From Caryophanales bacterium UBA1423 (GTDB taxonomy: Bacteria; Bacillota_I; Bacilli_A; RF39; UBA660), in NCBI GenBank assembly GCA_002304855.1, contig DBPJ01000014.1:1-47466 (forward strand): a DNA stretch of 47,466 nt. The letters run 5' to 3'. The translations under genes and the position numbers were made by a program. This document shows, in pieces, positions 1 through 8,731 of this stretch (position 1 is the first letter of the stretch; each line of letters starts with the position of its first letter). The notes below the pieces were generated by a model. The model saw only the letters and a program-made list of their open reading frames with translations. It did no database searches and was not told where the DNA came from.

Positions 1-29
1 AAGAAGCCATATGGCTTCTTTTTTATTTT
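1..29 (+). terminator. Rho-independent terminator of a gene left of the window
   Basis: Bases 1-20 form a perfect 10-bp arm hairpin followed by a T-rich tract. It ends transcription of an upstream gene that is not in the window. Confidence 0.8.
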
Positions 30-76
30 ATTAATAATTAAATATAGTATAATGATTATTGAATAGGTGATGTTTT

Positions 77-958
77 ATGAAAAAGGGATTCACCTTAATA
101 GAATTATTAGCCGTAATAGTAATATTAGGTATAATATTGGTAATAGCAGTACCTAATATTATGAGTATTATTAATAGAACAAAATTAGATGCTTATAAAA
201 AGAATGAAGAAATATTAATAAGTGCAACTAGAACATACTTAACTCAAAATGGCATATCATTACAAGATGGAGAGAGTACTACCATTAGTTATGCTACATT
301 GAAAACCAGTAATTTAATAGAGCCAATAAGAGATATTAATAACAATAATGAATGTATTAATTCTAAAGTATATATAACTAGGAATGGTACCAACTATGTT
401 TATAAAGCCGGCCTGATATGTGATAATTATATTAGTTTAAATACTTTTGATTTGTTGAATGGTCTTGGTAAATTTGAAAGAGATGCTAATAGTGATGGGC
501 TTGCTGATGGATGGAATAGAAATCCCAGTGGCGCTAATTTTTCTTTACTTTTAGGCATTCAGAATGTTATATTAACTGCTGAAACTAGTACTTATGGTTT
601 TTCTATACATACAACTATTCCAATAAATAATACCCATAAATATTATATAGGTTGTTATGTAAAACATAACAATAATAAAAATGCTGGTCTTTATATTGAT
701 TTATTAAAAGATGGTATTTATAAGATATACGTAGGGAATGCTTATAGCACAAGTCCAGAATTTAAATATGTAAGTATACTTATTAATCCTAATAGTCATG
801 ATGTTAATCAACTTCTATTAATGCTTAAAACATTTCAAAGCCCTGGAGATATTAGTGGATTTAAAGATGTCCTTGCTTTAAATCTTACTGAAATGTATGG
901 GGCAGGCAATGAACCTACTAAAGAAGCAATTGATGCTTTAATATTAAAAAGTAGATGA
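77..958 (+). CDS. Type IV pilin-like protein with a phage-tail-like C-terminal domain
   Basis: The protein (293 aa) begins with a classic prepilin signal: MKKG, then FTLIE, with Glu at +5 and a hydrophobic helix to about residue 28, as in type IV pilins and pseudopilins processed by prepilin peptidase. Residues 30-110 look like a short pilin globular region. The C-terminal half differs: it has an ADGW-type Asp/Gly-rich segment near residue 140 and ends with MYGAGNEPT. In my knowledge of phage proteins, GAGNEPT-type motifs close carbohydrate-binding-like domains of phage tail and surface proteins. A -10 (TATAAT, 48-53), RBS AGGTGA (65-70) and its own terminator make it monocistronic. No pilus assembly gene is nearby. 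The pilin call is solid; the role of the C-terminus is inferred. Confidence 0.75.
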   Translation: MKKGFTLIELLAVIVILGIILVIAVPNIMSIINRTKLDAYKKNEEILISATRTYLTQNGISLQDGESTTISYATLKTSNLIEPIRDINNNNECINSKVYITRNGTNYVYKAGLICDNYISLNTFDLLNGLGKFERDANSDGLADGWNRNPSGANFSLLLGIQNVILTAETSTYGFSIHTTIPINNTHKYYIGCYVKHNNNKNAGLYIDLLKDGIYKIYVGNAYSTSPEFKYVSILINPNSHDVNQLLLMLKTFQSPGDISGFKDVLALNLTEMYGAGNEPTKEAIDALILKSR

Positions 959-986
959 GATTTAATAATTTATTAAATCTTTTTTA
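959..986 (+). terminator. Terminator of the pilin-like gene
   Basis: 9-bp AT-rich arms (959-967 and 971-979) followed by a run of T. The hairpin starts directly after the stop codon. Confidence 0.7.
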
Positions 987-1024
987 TTTATTTAAATAAT
1001 AGTATAATTTTAATAGGTGATATT

Positions 1025-2107
1025 ATGTTAGAAGTTATTACGGAAATATTAAATAAGATTATAGATAATGGTTATCAAGCTTATGTCGTCGGTGGTTTTG
1101 TTAGAGACTATTACTTAGGTAAGATTAGTGATGATATTGATATCTGTACTAATGCTAGGGTAGATAATATAAAAAATATATTTGATAATATAATTTCTAT
1201 TGATGATAATTATGGGGCTATCACTATCGAATATAAAGGGATTCATTGTGAAATAACGACTTTTCGGAAAGATGTTATTTACCGTAATAACCGAAAACCT
1301 ATTATCGAATATGTAGATACTTTAGCAGAAGATTTAATACGAAGAGATTTTACTATCAACACTTTATGTATGGATAAAGATCTAAACATTATTGATCTAT
1401 TTAATGCTAAAACTGATATTGATAATAAAATAATTAGAAGTGTAGGTAATCCTTTTGATAAGATAAATGAAGATATTCTTCGTATCTTAAGAGCTATTCG
1501 TTTAGCTACGATTTTAATTTTTAACATTGATAAACAATTAAAAGATGCTATAATAAAGCATAAGCATCTACTAAAAAATTTATCATATGAGCGTAAAAGA
1601 GAAGAATTAGATAAAATATTTAGTAGTGATAACGTTAAATATGGAATTAAATTAATATTATCTTTAAAATTAGATGATGTTTTAGAATTATCTAATTTAA
1701 ATAAAGTTAAAATTACGACTAATCCATTAGGTATTTGGGCGCAACTTGATGCTAACTCTAATTATTTTAATAAACGAGAACGAAAAATTATTGATGATGT
1801 TAAAAAGTTATTAATTTTAGATCACATTGACAATTATACTTTATATCAATATGATTTAGTGGCTATTGAAATAGTATCTGAAATAAATGATCGAGATTTA
1901 AAGAAACAATATGAAAGTTTACCAATTAAACATAAAAAAGATATTGTTATTAAATTTAATGATATAAAAACGATACTATCTATTGATGATAAAATTAAAA
2001 TTAGAAATATATTAGATGATATTGAGAAGTTAATTGTATTAGGGAAATTAACTAATGATATTGATGTTATTAAACAATATATTTTAAATAAGTATAGCGG
2101 GAGGTAA
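1025..2107 (+). CDS. cca: CCA-adding tRNA nucleotidyltransferase
   Basis: Adds or repairs the CCA end of tRNAs. The N-terminus has the class II nucleotidyltransferase signature: GGFVRD followed by the catalytic DDIDIC carboxylates (residues about 23-42). The RRDFTIN motif follows, then the EDILRILRAIRLA segment of the neck/RNA-binding domain (about 150-165). The length (360 aa) is a little short for the family because the C-terminal tail is reduced. It could also be annotated as poly(A) polymerase family, but CCA activity is the usual role in Bacilli. A TATAAT at 1003-1008 and RBS AGGTGAT precede the ATG. It is first in a cca-dnaD-nth operon, and dnaD starts 2 bases after its stop. Confidence 0.88.
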   Translation: MLEVITEILNKIIDNGYQAYVVGGFVRDYYLGKISDDIDICTNARVDNIKNIFDNIISIDDNYGAITIEYKGIHCEITTFRKDVIYRNNRKPIIEYVDTLAEDLIRRDFTINTLCMDKDLNIIDLFNAKTDIDNKIIRSVGNPFDKINEDILRILRAIRLATILIFNIDKQLKDAIIKHKHLLKNLSYERKREELDKIFSSDNVKYGIKLILSLKLDDVLELSNLNKVKITTNPLGIWAQLDANSNYFNKRERKIIDDVKKLLILDHIDNYTLYQYDLVAIEIVSEINDRDLKKQYESLPIKHKKDIVIKFNDIKTILSIDDKIKIRNILDDIEKLIVLGKLTNDIDVIKQYILNKYSGR

Positions 2108-2109
2108 AG

Positions 2110-2778
2110 ATGAAAAAAAATAATTTGATCAATCTAATAAAAATGGGTTATATTGCCATTCCAAAATTATTAATTAAACATTATAAACAGTTAGGTCTTT
2201 CAAGTGATGAACTTATCTTTTTAGGGTACTTAATGAATATTACCGGTGATATTATCTTAAATATTGAACATATGGCTAATGAATTGGAATTGGATACTAA
2301 AGAAATTTTAAATTTAGTTCAAACTTTAAAAGAGAAAGATATTATTAATGTCTTAGTTAATAAAAATGATAAGAAAGTAATCAATGAATATATAATTCTC
2401 TCCCCTTTTTATGATAAGTTAGCTAATGTATTTATGGATTATATTAATAATCATAAGAGTGATAAAGATCATAGTTATATCTTTGAAACTTTTGAAAAAG
2501 AGTTTGGTCGTTCTTTATCACCAATGGAATATGAAATTATCAATGCTTGGATTGAAAGTAATATTGCTCCTGAATTAATTATTGAGGCTTTAAAGGAGGC
2601 TACCTTTAATGGAGTAGCTAATCTAAGGTATATTGATAAAATCATCTATGAGTGGCATAAAAAAGGGTTTAAAAATGTCAATGATATTAAACAACATCAT
2701 ATTAACCGTCGTGAAAAGAAAGAAAAGGTTGAAATATTTGATTATAATTGGTTAGAAGATGACGAAGATCATGAGTAA
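2110..2778 (+). CDS. dnaD: DnaD family replication initiation protein
   Basis: Primosome protein that acts with DnaB/DnaI-type loaders at oriC and restart sites in Firmicutes. The N-terminal winged-helix region (SSDELIFLGYLMNI, residues about 35-50) is followed by a C-terminal DnaB/DnaD domain from about residue 130, with FEKEFGRSLSP and a closing YIDKIIYEW that fits the YxxxIxxxW motif. At 222 aa it matches B. subtilis DnaD in size. Its RBS (GGGAGG) lies in the last codons of cca, and its end overlaps the start region of nth. The dnaD-nth pairing is the B. subtilis arrangement. Confidence 0.85.
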   Translation: MKKNNLINLIKMGYIAIPKLLIKHYKQLGLSSDELIFLGYLMNITGDIILNIEHMANELELDTKEILNLVQTLKEKDIINVLVNKNDKKVINEYIILSPFYDKLANVFMDYINNHKSDKDHSYIFETFEKEFGRSLSPMEYEIINAWIESNIAPELIIEALKEATFNGVANLRYIDKIIYEWHKKGFKNVNDIKQHHINRREKKEKVEIFDYNWLEDDEDHE

Positions 2779-3400
2779 AAAAAGTAGTTTGATTTTAAAT
2801 AAATTAAATCGTTTATATCCTAATCCTATTTGTGAATTAGCATATCAAAAGGATTATGAATTATTAATAGCGGTTGTTCTTAGTAACCAATCTACTGATC
2901 GTAGAGTTAATATGGTTACTAAAGTTTTATTTAAACAATATCCTACTTTAAATGACTTAAAACAAGCTGATACAAGTGAATTAGAGAAAATTATTAAACC
3001 AGTTGGTACCTTTAGACGAAAAGCTCTATATATTAAAGAGATTGCTACTAGATTAGTTAATCAATATAATGGAGTAGTACCGAATGATAGACAAGCTTTA
3101 GAATCTTTACCGGGCGTTGGTCATAAAACTGCTAATGTAGTGTTAAGTTTATTGTTTAATGAGCCATGTATAGCGGTTGATACGCATGTGGCAAGAGTTT
3201 CAAAAAGATTAGGATTAGTTAAAAATAATGATAAAGTAACTCAAATTGAACAAAAACTGATGACTTTATTTGATAAAAATGATTGGTCAAAGATTCACTA
3301 CCAACTAGTATTATTTGGGCGATATCATTGTAAGGCCATAAAACCTAATTGTGTTGATTGTAACTTTAAAATAATTTGTCAACATAAAAAAATGGAATAG
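2771..3400 (+). CDS. nth: Endonuclease III (DNA glycosylase/AP lyase)
   Basis: Removes oxidised pyrimidines and nicks abasic sites in base excision repair. Visible features are the helix-hairpin-helix LPGVGHKTANV with the catalytic Lys, the downstream VDTHVARVSKRL with the catalytic Asp, and a C-terminal 4Fe-4S Cys pattern C-x6-C-x2-C-x5-C. Length is normal (209 aa). Two in-frame ATGs exist (2759 and 2771). Neither has a strong RBS; 2771 gives the family-typical N-terminus. The start overlaps the end of dnaD, implying translational coupling. A bidirectional terminator follows. Confidence 0.92.
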   Translation: MSKKSSLILNKLNRLYPNPICELAYQKDYELLIAVVLSNQSTDRRVNMVTKVLFKQYPTLNDLKQADTSELEKIIKPVGTFRRKALYIKEIATRLVNQYNGVVPNDRQALESLPGVGHKTANVVLSLLFNEPCIAVDTHVARVSKRLGLVKNNDKVTQIEQKLMTLFDKNDWSKIHYQLVLFGRYHCKAIKPNCVDCNFKIICQHKKME

Positions 3401-3416
3401 TTATTCCATTTTTTTA
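3387..3416. terminator. Bidirectional terminator between nth and pbp1A
   Basis: Arms AAATGGAATA (3390-3399) and TATTCCATTT (3402-3411), flanked by A-run and T-run, serve the two convergent genes. Confidence 0.8.
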
Positions 3417-6332
3417 TTGATTACTGACAATGATCATATATTCAAGATTAGTGGTTGTTTCTTCACCATCAATTACTACTTTAGTATAGGTTTTACCTCT
3501 ATAAGTAACAGTATAATCAACTCTATAGGTAGCTTCAAATGAGGTATCAATCTCATCAACCGGAGAACCTGGTGTTTCTCCAGTAACAATTACAATCTCA
3601 TAGCTAATTGAGACACCCGTAGATATCTCTTCCTCACCTAACTTAACCGTTACCCCTGGTGGGATATAAGTGCCCTCACTGATTGGCAAGAAAACAGGGG
3701 TTTGGTCACTTAATTCAATATTTAAGTCTTGCTCAATTACATTTTCATCCCCAATTGTTACTTCAACTCCATCACTGGCATTACTTCTAAAGATTGAGAA
3801 ACCAGTTTTAACGACATAAGTTTTAGAACTAGTAGTCGCAACTTCACTAAAGGAATTTTTATCTGTGAATTCTATGAAAGTTAGATCACCAGTTGCTTTA
3901 TTTTTACTATAAATAAGATAACCAAATTTTCCAAGGGTACTATTATTGAATGCTTTATATTTTTCTAAATAAGTGTTAGTATAACCACCTAAAGTTGATT
4001 TATAATTGTTGATAAAATATTCATCAGTTAAAAAATCTGGAGTATTGACTGGATTCCAAGTAAGAATATAAGAATTGCTATTACTATCATAAATAGCTTC
4101 TAAATTAGTTACATTAGCTCTAATTTTATTAAATCTTGGTGATACTTCAGTTGGTTCAGTACCTTTCTTAAAATATTCAGTTAAAATCATATTAGTCGGT
4201 GTATATTCGCTAGCTAACATTGCTGGAATAGTTTCTTTTTCCACCTTAACTTTTACGACATTTTTAGGCACCGAAAACTTTTTATTATCTTTAGGAAAAA
4301 TACCATTACCCACAGCTTTAAATAGCGCACTTCTAGCATTAAAGGCGGTGACGGTCGTATTATAATATTTATTTGATATATTTTCATATCCATACCAGAG
4401 TGAAACTACATAATCTGGTGAATATCCAATTACCCAGGCATCATTAATCGCGGTTTTAGGTAATTTATATGCTTCCATTGTCCTTTCGTCATAATTAGTA
4501 GTTCCTGATTTAGCAGCAATATTGACATTATTGATTTTTAAACTACTATTAAAGCCATTAGCTACTGATTGGCGTAATATATCAGTTAACATAAAGGCGG
4601 TAGAGTCACTCATAACTCTTTCTTTTTTTGGAGTAAATTGTTGAATCATTCCCGTTTCACGATATTCAATTTTACTAACGCTGTGTGGCTTTATATAATA
4701 TCCACCATTAGCTAAGGTAGCAAAAGCTCCAGCCATTTCAACTGGTGAACTACCATTATAACCACCAATAGCATGGGCTTCATGAATTTTACCATCACTA
4801 ATTTCCGGTTTTAATCCTACGCTTTGGGCAAATTGGAGAACCTTCTTATTATTGACGCTTTGGAAAGCTTTTAAAGCTGGTATATTTCTAGATTCATCTA
4901 AAGCTTTTCTTAACGTCATGAGTCCCATATATTTATCATCCCAGTTTTTAATTGGAGTACCATCAGAATATTGATACTTTACATCTAAAAATGGCGTATA
5001 AGTTGACCAGTTATTATATTCCATTCCTGGTCCATAATCGAAGAATGGTTTGACAGTTGATCCTGGTTGTCTTTTAATCATCGTGGCAAAATTAAACTTT
5101 AGAGCCCCTTCATTACGACCAGCACCAATCGCTATTATTTTTCCGGTATTAACTTCAATTACAGCAATTCCCGTTTGAACTACATCATTAGCAAATTTAA
5201 ATTTTTTTCCACTCATAATGTCATTGAGGTGAGTTTGTTTTTCAATATCCATATTGGTATAAATAATCATTGGTGTATTATATGGATTATAACCAGTTAA
5301 ACTTCTAATTTCTTCGACAACTGTATCTATATAATCTTGGAATTCTTCACGTTTGGCATCAGTACTATGCTTGATTAATGATTCAATTGGAATACTTGCC
5401 GCGATTTGTTCTTCTTTAGCACTAATATAACCATGTTTTCTCATCAAATATAAAACCGTTCTTTGTCTTTTCTTAGCCGCTTCCGGATTGATAATTGGAT
5501 TATAAGCACTTGGCGCTTGAAACATACCCGCAAGTAGACTAGCCTCAGCTAAATTAATATCGCGGACAGACTTATTAAAATAGGTTTGACATGCTTGTTC
5601 GACCCCATATGAATTATTACTACCTAAATAAGGAATATTGACGTAGAACTCTAAAATTTGTTCTTTTGTATATTTCTTTTCTAATTTAAAGATGGCTAAA
5701 TAAATATCAGTAAATTTCCTTAAGATTGATTGATCAGTCGAAGTAAAATTATTTCTAACTACTTGCATTGATAGCGTAGAAGCACCACCAGCATCTCTAT
5801 TACCAGTTAATTGACCCAAACTAGCTTTAAGAAATCTTGGTAAATCAAAGCCAATATGTTGATAATATCTTGCATCTTCAGTAGCAATAATAGCATCAAT
5901 TAATACTTGCGGTAAGTCTTCATAACTAACTATCTCTCTTTTTTCAGCCCCTAATTTAGCGATCATATTATTTTTACTATCGTACAAAATAGTGGCCTCT
6001 TTTTTATATAAATTTTCAGGATTAAAATTAGGAGCATTGATGACTACATATATCAAAAAAGCGCTAGCAAATAAAATAATTATAGTGCCAAATAATGATA
6101 TGCCAATCAATAAATAGTTTCTTATTAAATGTCCCTTTTTACCTTTGCCCCATTTACCAAACATGATAACAATACCTATAATTATTAAGACAATTGTTAA
6201 AATAACTAAGGTATAAAGTAAACCCAATGAAAAATAAGATACAATTGTTAACGCCATTAAACCTGATAAAGTAAGCAGTAAAATTTTGGCTTTTTTAATT
6301 AATTGTTTTAATTTCCGTTTAATTCGTTTCAT
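3414..6332 (-). CDS. pbp1A: Class A penicillin-binding protein 1 (transglycosylase/transpeptidase)
   Basis: Bifunctional cell-wall synthase. The GT51 domain carries EDARYYQHIGFD (about residue 150). The transpeptidase domain has SxxK in GSTVKPF, SRN as SxN, and KSGTT as KTG. A C-terminal Fn3-like stretch (TWNPVNTPDFL) and Thr-rich tail follow. The N-terminus is unusual in predicting about three membrane helices (two back-to-back, then one before the GT domain) rather than one. A longer ATG reading frame exists, but ATG at 6332 has a perfect GGAGG (6341-6345) 8 bases upstream, so it is preferred (972 aa). It overlaps recU by 14 bases; the recU-pbp1A pair is classic in Bacilli (ponA). Confidence 0.92.
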   Translation of the reverse strand: MKRIKRKLKQLIKKAKILLLTLSGLMALTIVSYFSLGLLYTLVILTIVLIIIGIVIMFGKWGKGKKGHLIRNYLLIGISLFGTIIILFASAFLIYVVINAPNFNPENLYKKEATILYDSKNNMIAKLGAEKREIVSYEDLPQVLIDAIIATEDARYYQHIGFDLPRFLKASLGQLTGNRDAGGASTLSMQVVRNNFTSTDQSILRKFTDIYLAIFKLEKKYTKEQILEFYVNIPYLGSNNSYGVEQACQTYFNKSVRDINLAEASLLAGMFQAPSAYNPIINPEAAKKRQRTVLYLMRKHGYISAKEEQIAASIPIESLIKHSTDAKREEFQDYIDTVVEEIRSLTGYNPYNTPMIIYTNMDIEKQTHLNDIMSGKKFKFANDVVQTGIAVIEVNTGKIIAIGAGRNEGALKFNFATMIKRQPGSTVKPFFDYGPGMEYNNWSTYTPFLDVKYQYSDGTPIKNWDDKYMGLMTLRKALDESRNIPALKAFQSVNNKKVLQFAQSVGLKPEISDGKIHEAHAIGGYNGSSPVEMAGAFATLANGGYYIKPHSVSKIEYRETGMIQQFTPKKERVMSDSTAFMLTDILRQSVANGFNSSLKINNVNIAAKSGTTNYDERTMEAYKLPKTAINDAWVIGYSPDYVVSLWYGYENISNKYYNTTVTAFNARSALFKAVGNGIFPKDNKKFSVPKNVVKVKVEKETIPAMLASEYTPTNMILTEYFKKGTEPTEVSPRFNKIRANVTNLEAIYDSNSNSYILTWNPVNTPDFLTDEYFINNYKSTLGGYTNTYLEKYKAFNNSTLGKFGYLIYSKNKATGDLTFIEFTDKNSFSEVATTSSKTYVVKTGFSIFRSNASDGVEVTIGDENVIEQDLNIELSDQTPVFLPISEGTYIPPGVTVKLGEEEISTGVSISYEIVIVTGETPGSPVDEIDTSFEATYRVDYTVTYRGKTYTKVVIDGEETTTNLEYMIIVSNQ

Positions 6333-6900
6333 GGTCTTTACCTCCAAAATATAATTTATCAATAACCTCTAAATATTTTAATCTTGGATTATAACTTTCT
6401 TCAATTTCTTTAGCATATTCATTAAAAAAAGATATTGGTATTGACTTCGGTTTATTAGTTAAATAAGTTATAAAATCTTCTCCTTTAACTAAAAAAGTTT
6501 TACCTAAGCTTGAAAATCTAATAATAAGAAAAGTAATTCCACCATGTTCAATAATTTTTTTGATATGCTCAATTTGATGAGTATGAATACTGGTCAAGGG
6601 AAAATAATTTTTATGTTTAGTTTCTTTAGCTTCAAAATCGATATATTTACCTCGGTATAATCCATTATAATCAGTTGTTGAAGGAGTTTTAAAATAACCT
6701 TCCGCGATCAATTTGCCTTTTCCCTTATTATAAACTACCTTCGTTGCTTGAATAGGAGTTGGTTTCTTATAAATAATAGCTCTATTAATTAATCTATAAT
6801 ACTCATTAGCTTTATTTATGTCTTCTTCTAGTGACATTCCACGATTACCGTATTCAATATAATTATTATCTTTTACTTTTACACCACCCGGATACTTCAT
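6319..6900 (-). CDS. recU: Holliday junction resolvase RecU
   Basis: Cleaves four-way junctions in recombination repair and chromosome segregation. Family signatures visible are GNRGMSLEEDIN near the N-terminus, then STTDYNGLYRGKYIDFEAKET, which holds the catalytic Asp, Glu and Lys of the PD-(D/E)XK-type fold, then a conserved HQIEHI. Length (193 aa from ATG 6900) is normal. The start at 6900 is supported by RBS AGGTGA 5 bases upstream; a longer ATG at 6909 would overlap that RBS. It is first in the recU-pbp1A operon. Confidence 0.93.
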   Translation of the reverse strand: MKYPGGVKVKDNNYIEYGNRGMSLEEDINKANEYYRLINRAIIYKKPTPIQATKVVYNKGKGKLIAEGYFKTPSTTDYNGLYRGKYIDFEAKETKHKNYFPLTSIHTHQIEHIKKIIEHGGITFLIIRFSSLGKTFLVKGEDFITYLTNKPKSIPISFFNEYAKEIEESYNPRLKYLEVIDKLYFGGKDHETN

Positions 6901-6982
6901 GAAAATCACCTATTGCCATTATACTACAAATATTAATATATTTCTATAATTTATTCTGCTGAAAATAGTTGTCTATGTAAAA

Positions 6983-7034
6983 CTACTTTTGTCGAAACTA
7001 ATGCAAAGAAAGTAAAGTAATGGTACTCTATAAT
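6983..7034 (+). promoter_or_regulatory. Spo0A box and -10 element upstream of the small ORF and holin-like gene
   Basis: TTTTGTCGAAA at 6987-6997 matches the Spo0A-box consensus (TTTGTCGAA core). A TATAAT lies at 7029-7034, 31 bases after the box. No recognisable -35 hexamer sits 17 bases before the -10, as is typical of Spo0A-activated SigA promoters. The box, its 5-prime flank and the spacing are repeated before spoIIAA at 39515-39566. Confidence 0.6.
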
Positions 7035-7049
7035 AGGGGCGAAAATAAG

Positions 7050-7151
7050 ATGAACGACATGATCCATATTGCTATGATATTTGATGAAATGATGACAAAC
7101 CTTAAATATATTAAATTAGCTACTTACCAATTTAAAAAAAGACAAAAATAA
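7050..7151 (+). CDS. Possible 33-aa peptide upstream of the holin-like gene
   Basis: A short ORF (MNDMIHIAMIFDEM..., Met-rich and ending in a basic FKKRQK tail). An AGGGG sequence 10 bases upstream of the ATG could act as RBS, and the ORF sits just behind the Spo0A-type promoter. No homologue is recognised. It may be a real micro-protein co-expressed with the holin-like gene, or only leader RNA. The organisation promoter - RBS - ATG resembles that of spoIIAA, which raises its credibility. Confidence 0.4.
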   Translation: MNDMIHIAMIFDEMMTNLKYIKLATYQFKKRQK

Positions 7152-7187
7152 GAATATCTTTCATATAATTTACCAAAGGAGGTTAAT

Positions 7188-7466
7188 ATGGAAGATATTT
7201 TAAGTCAGGTAACTATTAATAATAATATAATTGGCCTATCAATTATATTAGTTATTTTAGGAAGGGCGTTAAAGAGTAGCCCCATGATACCTAATTATTT
7301 AATCATTTGGATATTAATGGGTGTTAGTACTATACTTAGTTTAATTGTCGATTTTTCAGTTAGTGGTCTAGTTGAAGGCTTCATTGCTTTAAGTTTGGCT
7401 ACCACTTATTACCAAACCTATAAACAAACTAAGATTGCACTAGAAGATAAATCATCTGTAAAGTAG
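7188..7466 (+). CDS. Holin-like small membrane protein
   Basis: A 92-aa protein with two or three hydrophobic segments (about 17-28, 37-53, 62-75) and a basic C-terminal tail TYKQTKIALEDK. The pattern of a short helix, KSSPMIPN, a helix, then GFIALSLATTYYQTYKQT resembles the phage holin family Phage_holin_5_2, which makes membrane pores for lysis enzymes. The ATG has a strong AAAGGAGG RBS. No endolysin is adjacent, so a prophage is unlikely. The Spo0A box upstream suggests a sporulation role, for example in membrane permeability or mother-cell lysis. That role is inference; the family call is moderate. Confidence 0.55.
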   Translation: MEDILSQVTINNNIIGLSIILVILGRALKSSPMIPNYLIIWILMGVSTILSLIVDFSVSGLVEGFIALSLATTYYQTYKQTKIALEDKSSVK

Positions 7467-7473
7467 AAGTTAA

Positions 7474-7502
7474 TTGACAAAATGCGATTTTTTTGGCACA
7501 AT
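7474..7502 (+). promoter_or_regulatory. gpsB promoter
   Basis: TTGACA (7474-7479), 17-base spacer, CACAAT (7497-7502). The predicted start near 7509 lies after the ATG at 7482 of a longer reading frame, so that ATG cannot be the gpsB start. Confidence 0.65.
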
Positions 7503-7526
7503 ATATACAAGGGTGGGTGGTATAAA

Positions 7527-7850
7527 GTGTATCACGACAGAATAGTATTAACTCCCCAAGATATATTGACCAAAGAATTTAAAGTGGATACTAGGGGCTA
7601 TCGCTTAAAAGAAGTAGATAAGTTTTTAGATATTATAATTAGAGATTATGAACAATTTATTGATATAATAGAGAAGTTAGAATTAGAAAAGAAAGAGTTG
7701 TTAGAAGAAAATCTCCGTCTAAAGACGGAATTTCGTAATATAAAAACTGATATAGAGATTGCTAAACAAACTGAAAAAGAAGTTACTAATCTTGATATCT
7801 TGCGAAGACTATCTAATTTAGAAAAAATTGTATTTGGTAAAGATGAATAA
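7527..7850 (+). CDS. gpsB: Cell division protein GpsB (DivIVA-like)
   Basis: Coiled-coil adaptor that shuttles PBPs between side wall and septum. The DivIVA-type N-terminus (DILTKEFKVDTRGYR, then VDKFLDIIIRDYEQF) is followed by coiled coil (about 35-80) and the GpsB-specific C-terminus NLDILRRLSNLEKIVFG. The start is GTG 7527: it has GGTGG upstream, matches GpsB length (107 aa), and lies behind the predicted transcription start. The next element is rnpB, as in B. subtilis. Confidence 0.9.
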   Translation: MYHDRIVLTPQDILTKEFKVDTRGYRLKEVDKFLDIIIRDYEQFIDIIEKLELEKKELLEENLRLKTEFRNIKTDIEIAKQTEKEVTNLDILRRLSNLEKIVFGKDE

Positions 7851-8210
7851 TAATATTTAGACAAACGCTGTATACTGATGTATGCAGAGGAAAGTCCATG
7901 CTCGCACAAGCTGCAATGCTTGTAGTGTTCACGCCTAGGGAAAAAATAACCTAGGGTAGCTTAAAGGCTAACGGCTGCTACTTAATCTAAGTCCTATGGA
8001 TATGGTTAATTGGCTATAAAAGTGCCACAGAGACGAGCTATCTTAGAAATAAGATAGATGAAACGTGGTAAACCCCGTGAGCGAGAAACCCAAAATTGGT
8101 AGGGGAACTCTCATGAAGGAAGAAAACAGATTGAGGGCTGAAACTTTAGTTTCAGAGACAAATGTTTGTCGCTCGTTATGAGTACAGAACATGGCTTATA
8201 AATATTATTA
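7849..8210 (+). ncRNA. rnpB: RNase P RNA, Bacillus type (class B)
   Basis: Catalytic RNA that matures tRNA 5-prime ends. The conserved 5-prime core GAGGAAAGTCCATGCTCGCA (7897 region) pairs with the 3-prime core ACAGAACATGGCTTATAA near 8185-8201 to form P4. The internal GAGCGAGAAACC-like and GGTAAACCCC segments are also present. The ends AATAATATTTA and TAAATATTATT (8199-8209) form helix P1 and set the boundaries. It follows gpsB directly; P1 begins at the gpsB stop codon. Boundaries are accurate to a few bases. Confidence 0.92.
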
Positions 8211-8240
8211 TTTGTTTTATTATAAAAAGAGGTGTTTTTT

Positions 8241-8729
8241 TTGGAAGAATTAGGCCAAAAATTAAAGGAAGCTAGAGAAAAAATTGGGGTTAGTATTGAG
8301 GAAGCCGCTGAAGATTTAAATATTAGACACAGTCAATTAGAAAACATCGAAGCGGGCAATATTAAAGCCTTTAAAGATGTTTTCTATTTAAAATATTTTA
8401 TTCGTGACTATGCTAAATATTTAGGTCTTAATTATGAGGAATTAGTAGACGAATTCAACGAGTTTTTATTTGATTATACATCTAAGATTCCGGTTGATGT
8501 AATTAAAACCACTAATGAACAACCTAAACCGGAAGAAAAGAAAAAGATCATTTCTCCTTACACTCTAGAACGAAAGCGACCATTAATTATTTCGTCTAGA
8601 TTTATTTATACAGCTATTGTTATCTTAATTATTATTATTCTTTATTTATTAATTAATTATTATGGTACTGATGAATTTAAAGAAGTGACTATTAATAGTA
8701 ATAATGTAATTGCTTGGTTGGAGGTATAA
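8241..8729 (+). CDS. rodZ: RodZ-like helix-turn-helix membrane protein
   Basis: Cell-shape protein linking the MreB cytoskeleton to the membrane. The N-terminal HTH_25 domain (LGQKLKEAREKIGVSIEEAA... IEAGNIKAF, then YIRDYAKYLGL-type motif) covers about residues 1-75, followed by a charged linker, one membrane helix near 120-140, and only about 20 external residues, much shorter than typical RodZ. Start TTG 8241 is preferred: RBS AGAGGTG lies 6 bases upstream, while GTG 8232 is inside the RBS. It precedes pgsA, matching the B. subtilis ymfM-pgsA order. Confidence 0.78.
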   Translation: MEELGQKLKEAREKIGVSIEEAAEDLNIRHSQLENIEAGNIKAFKDVFYLKYFIRDYAKYLGLNYEELVDEFNEFLFDYTSKIPVDVIKTTNEQPKPEEKKKIISPYTLERKRPLIISSRFIYTAIVILIIIILYLLINYYGTDEFKEVTINSNNVIAWLEV

Positions 8730-8731
8730 AA

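Noticed and set aside
7188-7466. Prophage at 6.9-7.5 kb because of the holin-like protein
   Set aside because: No integrase, structural genes or endolysin are near, and the flanking recU, gpsB and rnpB keep their chromosomal order.
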